From NCBI RefSeq assembly GCF_000622145.1, contig NZ_JHWH01000008.1, positions 147,028-211,027 of the forward strand: a stretch of 64,000 nt of DNA, written 5' to 3'. The DNA is from Paracoccus yeei ATCC BAA-599 (GTDB taxonomy: Bacteria > Pseudomonadota > Alphaproteobacteria > Rhodobacterales > Rhodobacteraceae). The notes beneath the pieces are model-generated. The model was not told where the DNA came from. It did no database searches and saw only the letters and a program-made list of their open reading frames with translations. Shown here piece after piece: positions 26,421 through 36,695 of this stretch (positions are counted from its first letter, which is position 1; the number at the start of each line of letters is the position of its first letter). The position numbers and the translations under genes are program-made.

Positions 26421-27938
26421 ATGGGAAAACGCATTCTTGCCATGGGCGCGGCGGCTGTGCTTGCCGGGCTTTCAGTGACGGTCGGGACGGCGCAGCCCGA
26501 GGGAACGGACATCAAGATCGTCCTGCCCGAGGATCTGGACCTGCTTGAACCCTGCATGGCCACGCGCTCGAACATCGGGCGGGTGATCTTTCAGAACGTC
26601 AGCGAGACACTGACCGAATACGACGCCCGCGAAGGCAGCGGCGGCGTCCTGCCGCGCCTGGCCGAGACATGGGAACAGATGCCCGATGGCTCCTGGCGCT
26701 TTCACCTGCGCCAGGGCGTGACCTTTTCGGACGGCAGCGGTTTTGATGCCCAGGACGTCAAGCATTCCTTCGAACGTGCCCTGAGCGACAAGATCAGCTG
26801 CGAGACGCCGCGCTATTTCGGCGGCATGACGGTCCAGGCGAATGTGGTCGATGACCATACCATCGACTTCAAGGCCGATCCGGTGCAGCCGATCCTGCCC
26901 CTGCTGATGTCCATGGTCACCATCGTCCCCGAGGAAACCCCGATCGAATTCGTGCGCGACCCGATCGGGACCGGGCCCTACAAGGTCACCGAATGGACCC
27001 CCGGCCAGCGTATCGTGCTGACGCGGCGCGACGGCTATTGGGGCGCCGAGCCCAAGGTGACCTCGGCCACCTATCTGGTGCGCTCGGACCCCGCCGTGCG
27101 CGCCGCCATGGTCCAGACCGGAGAGGCGGATCTGGCGCCCTCGATCTCGCTGGTCGATGCGACCAACCCGGAGACCGATTTTCCCTATCTGGACTCGGAA
27201 ACCGTCTATCTGCGGCTGATGCACGACGTGCCGCCGATGAACGACGTGCGGGTGCGCAGGGCGCTGAACATGGCCATCGACCGCCAGGCCTTCATCGGCA
27301 CGCTGCTGCCCGAGGGCGCCGAACTGGCCGTGGCCCTGTTCCCGCCGACCACCGCCGGCTGGAACCCGAATGTCAAGGTGCCCGCCTATGATCCCGAGGG
27401 CGCGAAGAAGCTGCTGGCCGAGGCCAAGGCCGACGGCGTGCCGGTCGACACGCAGATCAGGCTGATCGCCCGCACCGCGCAGTTCCCCAACATCACCGAA
27501 GTGATGGAGGCGATGCAGCAGATGCTGACCGACGCGGGCTTCAACGTGAAGCTGGAGTTCCGCGAGGTGGCCGAGCACGAGTCCTTCTACAGCAAGCCCT
27601 ATCCCAAGGATCAGGGTCCCTACATGCTGGCCGCGATGCATGACAACAGCCGGGGCGATCCCGCCTTCACCATGTATTTCAAATACGACAGCGAGGGCAT
27701 GCAATCGGGCATCGCGGACCCCAAGGCCGACGACCTGATCGCGCGGGCCTCGGCCGCGACGGGGGACGAACGGGCGAAGCTGTGGCAGGACCTGGTCGCC
27801 TATCTGCATGACGACGTGGTGGCCGATGTCCTGCTGTTTCACATGGTCGGCTATGCCCGGGTCAGCGAGCGGCTGGACTTCAAGCCCAGCATCGCCACGA
27901 ACGGGCAACTGCAACTGTCGCAAATCGGCTTCAAGTAA
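26421..27938 (+). CDS. oligopeptide/dipeptide-type ABC transporter binding protein (first system)
   Basis: A 505-residue family 5 periplasmic binding protein. A signal peptide is visible (MGKRILAMGAAAVLAGLSVTVGTAQ). Family segments include PRLAETWEQMPDGSWRFHLRQGVTFSDG, GTGPYKVTEWTPGQRIVL, and RVRRALNMAIDRQAFI. Members bind peptides but also nickel, heme, sugars and sialic acid. It is followed by two permease genes and a fused ATPase gene, then four catabolic enzymes, so a sugar-acid or glycoside ligand is more likely than peptides. GGGGAGGAG precedes the start. Confidence 0.92.
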   Translation: MGKRILAMGAAAVLAGLSVTVGTAQPEGTDIKIVLPEDLDLLEPCMATRSNIGRVIFQNVSETLTEYDAREGSGGVLPRLAETWEQMPDGSWRFHLRQGVTFSDGSGFDAQDVKHSFERALSDKISCETPRYFGGMTVQANVVDDHTIDFKADPVQPILPLLMSMVTIVPEETPIEFVRDPIGTGPYKVTEWTPGQRIVLTRRDGYWGAEPKVTSATYLVRSDPAVRAAMVQTGEADLAPSISLVDATNPETDFPYLDSETVYLRLMHDVPPMNDVRVRRALNMAIDRQAFIGTLLPEGAELAVALFPPTTAGWNPNVKVPAYDPEGAKKLLAEAKADGVPVDTQIRLIARTAQFPNITEVMEAMQQMLTDAGFNVKLEFREVAEHESFYSKPYPKDQGPYMLAAMHDNSRGDPAFTMYFKYDSEGMQSGIADPKADDLIARASAATGDERAKLWQDLVAYLHDDVVADVLLFHMVGYARVSERLDFKPSIATNGQLQLSQIGFK

Positions 27939-27991
27939 CCAGCGCCGCCCGGTCGGCCGATGCGCCGGCCGGGCAGGGGACGGGAGGCACC

Positions 27992-28903
27992 ATGCTAGGC
28001 TTTCTCAGAAAACGTGCCGTCGGCAGCCTGATCTCGCTGGTCGGGTTGATCGTTCTGGTGTTCTTCCTGTCGCGGCTGACAGGCGATCCGACGGCGCTGT
28101 TTCTTCCGGTGGACGCGACCATCGAGATGCGCGAACAGTTCCGCGACCTGCACGGGCTGAACGATCCGCTTCTGGTCCAGTTCGGGCGTTACGTCGGCGA
28201 TCTGATGCATCTGGATTTCGGCGACTCGCTGCGCAAGGCGCGCCCCGCCATCGAGGTGGTGATCGAGGCCTTCGCCTGGACGCTGCAACTGGCCGTCATC
28301 ACCATGACCATCGTGACGGCGCTTGCCGTCGTCATCGGCTCGCTGGCGGCGTGGCGGGGCGGTCTTTTCGACCGCATCGCCTCGATCCTGGCGCTGATCG
28401 GCGCCTCGGCCCCGGATTTCTGGATCGCCATCGTCGGCATCGTGATCTTTTCGGTGTCGCTGGGCTGGCTTCCGACCTCGGGGACCGGGACGGTCTGGCA
28501 CTGGATCCTGCCGATCTCGGTGCTGTTCATCCGGCCCTTCGGGCTGATCGTGCAGGTCGTGCGCGGCGCGATGATGACGGCGCTGAGTTCGGCCTATGTC
28601 AAGACCGCGCGGGCCAAGGGCGTGCGGGCGCGGCCGATCATCTTTGTCCATGCGCTGCGCAATGCGATGCTGCCGATCATCACCGTGATCGGCGATCAGG
28701 CGGCGGCCCTGCTGAACGGCGCCGTGGTGATCGAGACGATCTTCGGCTTTCCCGGCGTCGGCAAGCTGATGATCGATTCCATCCTGCAACGCGACTTCAA
28801 CGTCGTCATGGCCGCGATCATGGTCACGGCGCTGGCGATCTTCCTGATGAACGTGCTGATCGACATCGCTTATGCGCTGCTCGATCCGCGCATCCGGCAC
28901 TAA
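27992..28903 (+). CDS. DppB-type ABC transporter permease
   Basis: A 303-residue inner-membrane permease. It starts with a single membrane segment (SLVGLIVLVFFLSRLTGDP) and has the DppB/OppB consensus LGLNDPLL-like HGLNDPLLVQFGRYV and the EAA loop near YVKTARAKGVRARPIIFVHALRNAM. It forms the translocation pore with the following DppC-type subunit. It lies 53 bp after the binding protein gene and 12 bp before the next permease gene. Confidence 0.93.
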   Translation: MLGFLRKRAVGSLISLVGLIVLVFFLSRLTGDPTALFLPVDATIEMREQFRDLHGLNDPLLVQFGRYVGDLMHLDFGDSLRKARPAIEVVIEAFAWTLQLAVITMTIVTALAVVIGSLAAWRGGLFDRIASILALIGASAPDFWIAIVGIVIFSVSLGWLPTSGTGTVWHWILPISVLFIRPFGLIVQVVRGAMMTALSSAYVKTARAKGVRARPIIFVHALRNAMLPIITVIGDQAAALLNGAVVIETIFGFPGVGKLMIDSILQRDFNVVMAAIMVTALAIFLMNVLIDIAYALLDPRIRH

Positions 28904-28915
28904 GGGGGCAGGGCA

Positions 28916-29819
28916 ATGACCGATATCCCGATCGTGGAGGAACCCGGCGCGCTGCGGCGCTATGCCCGGATGCTGTGGGCCGACAAGTTCGCGCTGTGCG
29001 CGGTGATCTTTCTGCTGGTCGTGGTGCTGATGGCCCTGTTCGGCCCGGCCTTGATGGGTGATCTGGCGACCCGGCAGAACCTGCGCGGCCGCAACGCCCC
29101 GCCCTTCGATCTGTCGCGCGGCTGGGTCTGGTTCATGGGCGCCGATGCGCTTGGCCGCCCGCTGCTGGCGCGCATCGTGGTCGCGGCGCAGAACACGATG
29201 CTGGTCGCGGCGGGCGCGGTGCTGGGTTCGGCCGTCATCGGCACCACGCTGGGGCTGGTCGCGGGCTATGCCGGCAGGCGCACGGGCGAGGTCATCATGC
29301 GGCTGGCCGATATCATCATGTCCTTTCCGTCGCTGCTGCTGGCGGTGGTGGTGCTGTATATCCTTGGACCTTCGGTTCCCAACCTGATCATCGTCCTGGC
29401 GATCACCCGCATCCCGGTCTATCTGCGCACCACCCGCGCCGAGGTGCTGGAAATCCGCGAGCGGATGTTCGTGCAGGCTGCCCTTGTGATGGGCGCGCCC
29501 ACGCAGCGCATCCTGTTCCGCCATATCCTGCCGGTGGTGATCCCCACGCTGACGACGCTGGCGACGCTGGATTTCGCCTTTGTCATGCTGGCCGAAAGCA
29601 GCCTGTCGTTCCTGGGCATCGGCATCCAGCCGCCCGAGATCACCTGGGGGCTGATGATCGCGCAGGGCAAGCAATACCTGACCAATGCCTGGTGGCTGTC
29701 GTTCTGGCCCGGCCTTGCGATCATACTGACGACGCTGTCCTTGAACCTGCTGTCGAACTGGCTGCGCATCGCGCTGGACCCCGTGCAGCGCTGGCGTCTG
29801 GAAATGAGGGGACGCAAGA

Positions 29820-29827
<8 letters not shown>
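28916..29827 (+). CDS. DppC-type ABC transporter permease
   Basis: A 303-residue inner-membrane permease with an N-terminal membrane segment and the DppC signature around FMGADALGRPLLARIVVAAQNTM. The cytoplasmic EAA loop (FVQAALVMGAPTQRILFRHILP) is also present. It pairs with the DppB-type protein. Its end overlaps the ATPase start by 8 bp, so the two are coupled. Confidence 0.93.
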
Positions 29828-31439
<1,612 letters not shown>

Positions 31440-31482
31440 ATCCCTGCGGCGGAACGACCCGCCCCTCTACCCGGAGCCCTTG

Positions 31483-32364
31483 ATGACCAAAGAAGCCTTT
31501 GTCGCGCTTGTCACCTGTTTCAACGATGACGAGACGATCAATTTCGACGCCACCCGCGCGCAGGTGCGCCGCCAGGTGCAGGCCGGCAACAACATCATGT
31601 GCGCGGGGACCAACGGCGATTTCACCGCCCTGACCTATGACGAAAAGGTGGCGCTGACCGAGGCGGTGGTGGACGAGGTTGCGGGCAAGGCGCGCGTCAT
31701 CGTCAACGCCGGCATGCCCGCCACCTTCGAGACGATCAAGCTTGCCCGCGAGTTCGACCGCATCGGCGTCGACGGCATCGCGGTCATCACGCCCTTCTTC
31801 ATCGCCTGCACCCAGGACGGGCTGGTACGGCATTTCTCGGCCGTGGCGGATGCGGTGGAAACGCCGGTCTATTTGTATGACATCCCGGCCCGCACCCAGA
31901 ACCATATCGAGCCCGAGACCGCCCGCGCCCTGGCTGGTCATGGCAATATCGCCGGGATCAAGGATTCGGGCGGCGCGCAGGACACGCTGGAGGCCTATCT
32001 GGCCGTCGGCCGCGAGGTCGAGGGCTTTGCGGTCTATTCCGGTCCCGACCATCTGGTGCACTGGTCGCTGCAGAACGGCGCGGCGGGCTGCATCTCGGGC
32101 CTGGGCAACGTGCTGCCCGAGGTGCTGGCCGGCATCATCCGCGCCTTCAACGCCGGCGATCAGGCCGAGGCGGCGCGCCAGCAGGAGATCTTCGGGAACT
32201 TCCGCAAGGATCTTTATGGCCTTGGCTATCCGCCCGCGCTGGTCAAGCGCGCGCTGTTCCTGATGGACAGTTCGGTCGGCGCCAGCCGCCAGCCCGCCCT
32301 GCTGCCCGACCCGGCCCAAGACGAAAAGATCCGCGAAATCCTTGTGAAATACGAACTGGTATAA
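31483..32364 (+). CDS. DHDPS/NAL-family aldolase or dehydratase
   Basis: A 293-residue (beta/alpha)8 class I aldolase-fold protein. The catalytic tyrosine lies in VYLYDIPART and the Schiff-base lysine in GNIAGIKDSGG. The pyruvate-carboxylate loop reads GTNGDFTAL where most members have G-[ST]-[ST]-G-E. The family includes N-acetylneuraminate lyase, KDG aldolase and keto-deoxy-sugar-acid dehydratases. Placement behind an import system and before two oxidoreductases and an HpaI-type aldolase suggests a keto-deoxy sugar acid, not lysine biosynthesis. The ATG was chosen because CCGGAGCC lies just upstream; the open frame continues further 5' but overlaps the ATPase gene. Confidence 0.87.
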   Translation: MTKEAFVALVTCFNDDETINFDATRAQVRRQVQAGNNIMCAGTNGDFTALTYDEKVALTEAVVDEVAGKARVIVNAGMPATFETIKLAREFDRIGVDGIAVITPFFIACTQDGLVRHFSAVADAVETPVYLYDIPARTQNHIEPETARALAGHGNIAGIKDSGGAQDTLEAYLAVGREVEGFAVYSGPDHLVHWSLQNGAAGCISGLGNVLPEVLAGIIRAFNAGDQAEAARQQEIFGNFRKDLYGLGYPPALVKRALFLMDSSVGASRQPALLPDPAQDEKIREILVKYELV

Positions 32365-32368
32365 GCCC

Positions 32369-33334
32369 ATGACCGTCCTTTTGACCACCTCGCCCAGCTT
32401 CGGCCGCATCGGCCGCGTCGCCGCCAAGCTGGAGGAACTTGGCTGGGAACTGATCCGCTGCTCGGACCCGAAGCTGAAAGATGGCGGGGTCTGGGACCAT
32501 ATCGACCGCGCCGACTATCTGGTCGTCGGGCTGGTGCCCGCGACGGACGCCCTGCTGGAAAGGGGACCGCGCATCAAGGCCGTGCTGAAGCATGGCGTGG
32601 GCGTCGACAACATCGACATTCCGGCCTGCACCCGGCGCGGCCTGCCGGTGCTGAACACCCCCGGCGCCAATGCCGACGCGGTGGCGGAACTGGCTTTGGG
32701 GATGATGTTCGCCCTGGCCCGCAACATGCCCGCGGGCCATCAGACGGTGGTGACGGGCGGCTGGGACCGCAAGGTCGGCAGCCAGCTTGGCGGCAAGACC
32801 CTGGGCATCCTTGGCCTTGGCAACATCGGCCGCACCCTTGCGCTGAAGGCGCGGGGGCTGGGCATGCGGATCATCGCCTCGGACCCCTATGCCGATGCCG
32901 AATTCGCGACGGCGAACGACATCGAGCTGACCGACCTGGACGGGCTGCTGTCCCGTTCCGACTATCTGTCGCTGCACATCTTCGGCGGCAAGGACAATGC
33001 CGCGCTGATCGACGCCAAGGCCATCGCCCGGATGAAGCCCGGCGCGCGCCTGCTGAACCTGGCCCGCGGCGAGGTCGTCGATCTGGACGCGGTGTCCGAG
33101 GCGCTGCGTTCCGGCCAGCTGGGCGGGGCAGCCATCGACGCCTATGTGGTCGAGCCGCCGGACCGGAGCCACCCGATCTTTACCGCGCCGAACACGGTCT
33201 TCATGCCCCATAACGGCGCCGACACCGTCGAGGCGGTGGAAAACGTCGGCCTGATGAACATCGCCGACATTCGGGAACTGATGGCGGGCGGCCAGCCGCG
33301 CCGCGTCCTGAACCCGGAAGTCTTTGCCAAATGA
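32369..33334 (+). CDS. D-isomer-specific 2-hydroxyacid dehydrogenase
   Basis: A 321-residue NAD(P)-dependent enzyme of the phosphoglycerate/glycerate dehydrogenase family. The Rossmann motif is GILGLGNIGRTLALKARGLG, followed by NLARGEVVDLDAV. The catalytic arginine lies in the latter, the glutamate in VEPP and the histidine in MPHNGADT. It would interconvert a 2-keto and a D-2-hydroxy acid such as glyoxylate/glycolate, hydroxypyruvate/glycerate or a sugar acid. It starts 4 bp after the DHDPS-family stop; its own stop overlaps the possible first start of the next gene. Confidence 0.9.
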   Translation: MTVLLTTSPSFGRIGRVAAKLEELGWELIRCSDPKLKDGGVWDHIDRADYLVVGLVPATDALLERGPRIKAVLKHGVGVDNIDIPACTRRGLPVLNTPGANADAVAELALGMMFALARNMPAGHQTVVTGGWDRKVGSQLGGKTLGILGLGNIGRTLALKARGLGMRIIASDPYADAEFATANDIELTDLDGLLSRSDYLSLHIFGGKDNAALIDAKAIARMKPGARLLNLARGEVVDLDAVSEALRSGQLGGAAIDAYVVEPPDRSHPIFTAPNTVFMPHNGADTVEAVENVGLMNIADIRELMAGGQPRRVLNPEVFAK

Positions 33335-33342
33335 GGACCGAC

Positions 33343-34401
33343 ATGACGATCAAAGCCGATATCCTGCGCGGTTTCTCGGCCGAGCTGTTCCGGGCCGCCG
33401 GGCTGGCCGATGACAAGGCCGAGGCCGTGGCGAAATACCTGGTCGAGGCCGACCTGATGGGCCACACGACCCACGGCCTGGCGCTGGCGCCCTGGTATCT
33501 GCAAAGCATCGCGGACGGGGTCATGACCCGCGACGGCACGCCCGAGACGGTCTCCGACAAGGGCGCCGCGATCTGCTGGCGCGGCAAGCGCCTGCCCGGC
33601 GCCTGGCTGGTCGCCCAGGGCGTCAAGCTGGCCTGCGCGCGGGCCCGCGAATACGGCACCGCGACGCTGGTCATCGGCGACAGCCACCACATCGGCGCGC
33701 TGGCCGCCTATCTGGAGGATGCGACCAGCCAGGGCCTGATGATCTCGATCGCCTCGTCGTCGCCCTCGGGGGCGCAGGTGGCGCCCTTTGGCGGGCTCAA
33801 GGGGGTGTTCACGCCCGACCCGGTGGCCTACGGCATCCCGACGCCGGGCGACCCGATCCTGATCGACATCTCGGCCTCGATCACCACGGTCAACATGGCG
33901 CAGCGCATGATCCGCGAAGGGCGCGTCTATGACCACGCCTGGGTGGCCGACGCCACGGGCAAGCCCACAACCGACCCCAAGGCGGTGCTGGAGGGCGGCA
34001 CGCTGCTGCCGACCGGCGGGCTGGACCACGGCCAGAAAGGCTATGGCATGGCGCTGTCGGTCGAGGCGATCACCCAGGGGCTGGCGGGCTATGGCCGTGC
34101 CGATGCGCCCAAGGGGACGAATGCGGCGGTGACCATCTCGGTTTATGACCCGGCGGCTTTCGGCGGCGCGGAGGCCTTCCTGAAGCAGACCGGCTGGCTG
34201 GTGGATGCCTGCCTTGCCTCGCCCCCGCGCAACCCCGACCAGCCGGTGCGCCTGCCGGGGCAGGCGGCGCTGGCCCGCAAGCGCAAGGCCCTGGACCAGG
34301 GCGTCACCCTGTATCCCGGCATCCTGGCCGGGTTGATCGAACAGGCGGGCACGCTGTCCGTCGACGTTCCGGCCGTGCTGGCCGCCCACGAAGCCGCGTG
34401 A
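33343..34401 (+). CDS. malate/L-lactate dehydrogenase-type (Ldh family) oxidoreductase
   Basis: A 352-residue enzyme of the PF02615 family, which has a fold distinct from classical malate dehydrogenase and includes 2,3-diketo-L-gulonate reductase, ureidoglycolate dehydrogenase and sulfolactate dehydrogenase. Characteristic blocks are HTTHGLALAPWYL, SHHIGALAAYLEDA, PTGGLDHGQKGYGMAL and the C-terminal RLPGQAALARKRKAL. An ATG at 33331 overlaps the previous stop, but GAGG lies 7 bp before the ATG at 33343, which is preferred. It probably reduces a diketo or keto sugar acid in the same pathway. Confidence 0.88.
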   Translation: MTIKADILRGFSAELFRAAGLADDKAEAVAKYLVEADLMGHTTHGLALAPWYLQSIADGVMTRDGTPETVSDKGAAICWRGKRLPGAWLVAQGVKLACARAREYGTATLVIGDSHHIGALAAYLEDATSQGLMISIASSSPSGAQVAPFGGLKGVFTPDPVAYGIPTPGDPILIDISASITTVNMAQRMIREGRVYDHAWVADATGKPTTDPKAVLEGGTLLPTGGLDHGQKGYGMALSVEAITQGLAGYGRADAPKGTNAAVTISVYDPAAFGGAEAFLKQTGWLVDACLASPPRNPDQPVRLPGQAALARKRKALDQGVTLYPGILAGLIEQAGTLSVDVPAVLAAHEAA

Positions 34402-34413
34402 AAGGAAAAGCGC

Positions 34414-35193
34414 ATGGGAAAATGGACCTTTGCCGCGCGCCTTCGCGCGCGTGAGCGGCTGGTCGGCTACTGGTCGCAACTGCCGGTTCCGGCCGTGCAG
34501 GAGCGCGCGGCCCGGCATGGCTACGATTACGTCTGCTTTGACGCGCAGCACGGCTTTCTGGACTATCACGCCGTTCTGAACGGTCTGATCGGCATCGACG
34601 CCGGGGCTGCGCTGGCCGGTAGCGCCTGCGGCGGCATGGTCCGCGTGGCGGCCAATGATCCGGCGCTGATCGGGCAGGCGCTGGACGCCGGCGCCCAGGG
34701 GGTGATCGTGCCGCTGATCGACACCCCGGAGCAAGCCCGCGCGGCCGCAAGGGCGTGCCGCTTTCCGCCGCTGGGAACGCGCAGTTACGGGCCGATGCGG
34801 GCGGGTTTGCGGTCGGGCCCGCGCACTGCCGACATGAACGCCGAGGTCGCCTGCATCGCCATGATCGAGACGCACGAAGGGCTGGCCAACCTGGAGGCCA
34901 TCGCCTCGGTCGAGGGGATCGACGGCCTTTATGTCGGTCCGGGCGATCTGATGCTGGCGCTGGGGGGCGAGACGATCACCGATCCGGCCCGCGCCGAGGA
35001 TTTCGAGGCCGCTCTGGCCCGGATCCGCGAGGCCGGCGCCGCCGCCGGGATCGCCACGGGCATCCACACCGGCCACGGCGATGTCGCGCGGCAAAGGCTG
35101 GACGAAGGCTTCACCTTCGCCTCGATCTCGTCGGACCTGAACCATCTGGATCAGGCGGCCCGCCAGCACCTGGAAAAGGCCCGCGCCGACTGA
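34414..35193 (+). CDS. HpcH/HpaI-family class II aldolase
   Basis: A 259-residue metal-dependent aldolase of the HpcH/HpaI/GarL family. It has CFDAQHGFLDYH (catalytic histidine), the metal glutamate in MIETHEGLANLEAIASVEG, and the aspartate in LYVGPGDLMLALG. These enzymes split 2-keto-3-deoxy (or 2-keto-4-hydroxy) acids into pyruvate and an aldehyde. It ends the second half of the acid-sugar locus, 12 bp after the Ldh gene, with AAAGGAAAAG before the ATG. It would deliver pyruvate plus glycolaldehyde, glyceraldehyde or tartronate semialdehyde, depending on the substrate. Confidence 0.9.
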   Translation: MGKWTFAARLRARERLVGYWSQLPVPAVQERAARHGYDYVCFDAQHGFLDYHAVLNGLIGIDAGAALAGSACGGMVRVAANDPALIGQALDAGAQGVIVPLIDTPEQARAAARACRFPPLGTRSYGPMRAGLRSGPRTADMNAEVACIAMIETHEGLANLEAIASVEGIDGLYVGPGDLMLALGGETITDPARAEDFEAALARIREAGAAAGIATGIHTGHGDVARQRLDEGFTFASISSDLNHLDQAARQHLEKARAD

Positions 35194-35204
35194 CGGGCCG
35201 CGGG

Positions 35205-35238
35205 GCGGGTCCGGGCCGATGAAGGCCCCAGGACCCGC
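35205..35238. terminator. bidirectional terminator between the HpaI-type and GntP genes
   Basis: GCGGGTCC at 35205-35212 pairs with GGACCCGC at 35231-35238. An inner stem GGGCC/GGCCC with loop GATGAA continues it, with a two-base bulge. It fills the 58-bp gap between two convergent genes. Confidence 0.6.
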
Positions 35239-35251
35239 CGCCCGGCAGGCG

Positions 35252-36694
35252 CTAGAAGCTGCCCAGCAGCGTTCCCAGCGCGATCACCGCGACCAGCGCC
35301 AGCAGGGCGCCGACAATGGCCACCATGACGATGTCGCGATAGCTTTGCCGGGCCGAAACGCCGCAGACCGACAGCAGCGTCACGACCGCGCCGCTGTGGG
35401 GCAGGCTGTCGAGCGTCCCCGCGCTCATCACCGCGACGCGATGCAAAAGTTGCGGGTCGATGCCCAGTTCGGCCGCGCGTTCCAGATAGGTCGGACCCAG
35501 CGCGTCCAGCGCGATGGTCAGCCCGCCCGAGGCCGAGCCGGTCAGCGCTGCCAGGATGTTCGTGGCGACCGCCATGGAGACCAGCGGGCCGCCCTGGATC
35601 GACAGCACCCAGTCGCGCACCAGCTCAAAGGCTGGCAGCGCGGCGACGACGGCACCGAAGCCGACCAGACTTGCCACCGCAAAGATCGGCAGGACCGAGG
35701 CGCTGGCACCGGCATCCAGGGTTTCGCGCAGCCGCGTCAGGCGCGGCCGGTTCAGGACCAGCACGACCAGGATCGCCGCCGCAAGCGCCACCGCGACCGA
35801 CCAGACGCCGCTGACCGCGCCGATGTCCGTCCCGCCCCAGCGCGGCTGCGCCAGCCAGTCGAAGGATCGCGCCGGCAGGATCAGAAAGGACATGGCCATG
35901 TTCACCCCGATCACCACGAACAGGGGCAGCACGGCAATCGCCGGCGGGGGCAGTTCGGGACTTTGATGGCCGTGCGGGGCCTCGGCCGGGTCGAACTCGC
36001 GCGCCGTCACCGCCCGCTGGCGCAGGACGGTTTCGTCCACGCCCGGAACGCGGCTGTCGGAAAAGCCTTCGCCCCGGGCGCGCGCGGCACGTTCGGCACG
36101 GGCCAGCCACCACAAGCCGAAACCCAGCATGATCGCCGAGGCGAGGAGCCCCAGTCCCGGTGCGGCAAAGGGCGTCGTGCCGAAGAACGGCATCGGAATG
36201 GCGTTCTGGATCGCGGGGGTGCCGGGCAGCGCCATCATGGTAAAGGTGAATGTGCCCAGTGCAATCGCCGGAGGCATCAGCCTGCGCGGGATCCGGGCGC
36301 GGCGAAAAAGCGCCTCGGCCATGGGTGCCAGCACGAACAGCGCGACGAACAGGCTGACGCCGCCATAGGTCAGCGCCGCGCCCGCCAGGACCACGGCCAG
36401 GATGGCACGGCCAGGGCCCAGCGTCCGGGTCAGCAGGTCGGCGATGGCGCGGACCGATCCGCTGTCCTCCATCAGCTTGCCAAAGACCGCGCCCAGCAGG
36501 AACAGCGGGAAGAACTGACCGATGAACCCTGCGCCCGCTCCCATGAAGGTCTGCGTCCAATGCGCCAGCAACGGTTCGCCCGAGATGGCGGCCGCCAGAA
36601 GCGCGGCGACCGGCGCCAGCAGCAGCACGCTCCAGCCGCGATAGGCCAGCCAGATCAGCAGCGCCAACGCCAGCAGAATGCCGGTCAGCCCCAT
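35252..36694 (-). CDS. GntP-family permease
   Basis: A 480-residue inner-membrane carrier of the gluconate:proton symporter family with about twelve hydrophobic segments. GntP-like features are FFPLFLLGAVFGKLMEDSGS in the N-terminal half and SASGGLTIALDALGPTYLERA with HSGAVVTLLSVCG near the end. Relatives carry gluconate, other sugar acids or 3-hydroxybutyrate. It lies one base after the stop of the patatin-like gene on the same strand, so the two are an operon. The neighbourhood gives two readings: sugar acids (genes to the left) or a hydroxybutyrate-type monomer released by the patatin partner. Confidence 0.88.
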   Translation of the reverse strand: MGLTGILLALALLIWLAYRGWSVLLLAPVAALLAAAISGEPLLAHWTQTFMGAGAGFIGQFFPLFLLGAVFGKLMEDSGSVRAIADLLTRTLGPGRAILAVVLAGAALTYGGVSLFVALFVLAPMAEALFRRARIPRRLMPPAIALGTFTFTMMALPGTPAIQNAIPMPFFGTTPFAAPGLGLLASAIMLGFGLWWLARAERAARARGEGFSDSRVPGVDETVLRQRAVTAREFDPAEAPHGHQSPELPPPAIAVLPLFVVIGVNMAMSFLILPARSFDWLAQPRWGGTDIGAVSGVWSVAVALAAAILVVLVLNRPRLTRLRETLDAGASASVLPIFAVASLVGFGAVVAALPAFELVRDWVLSIQGGPLVSMAVATNILAALTGSASGGLTIALDALGPTYLERAAELGIDPQLLHRVAVMSAGTLDSLPHSGAVVTLLSVCGVSARQSYRDIVMVAIVGALLALVAVIALGTLLGSF

Positions 36695-36695
36695 G

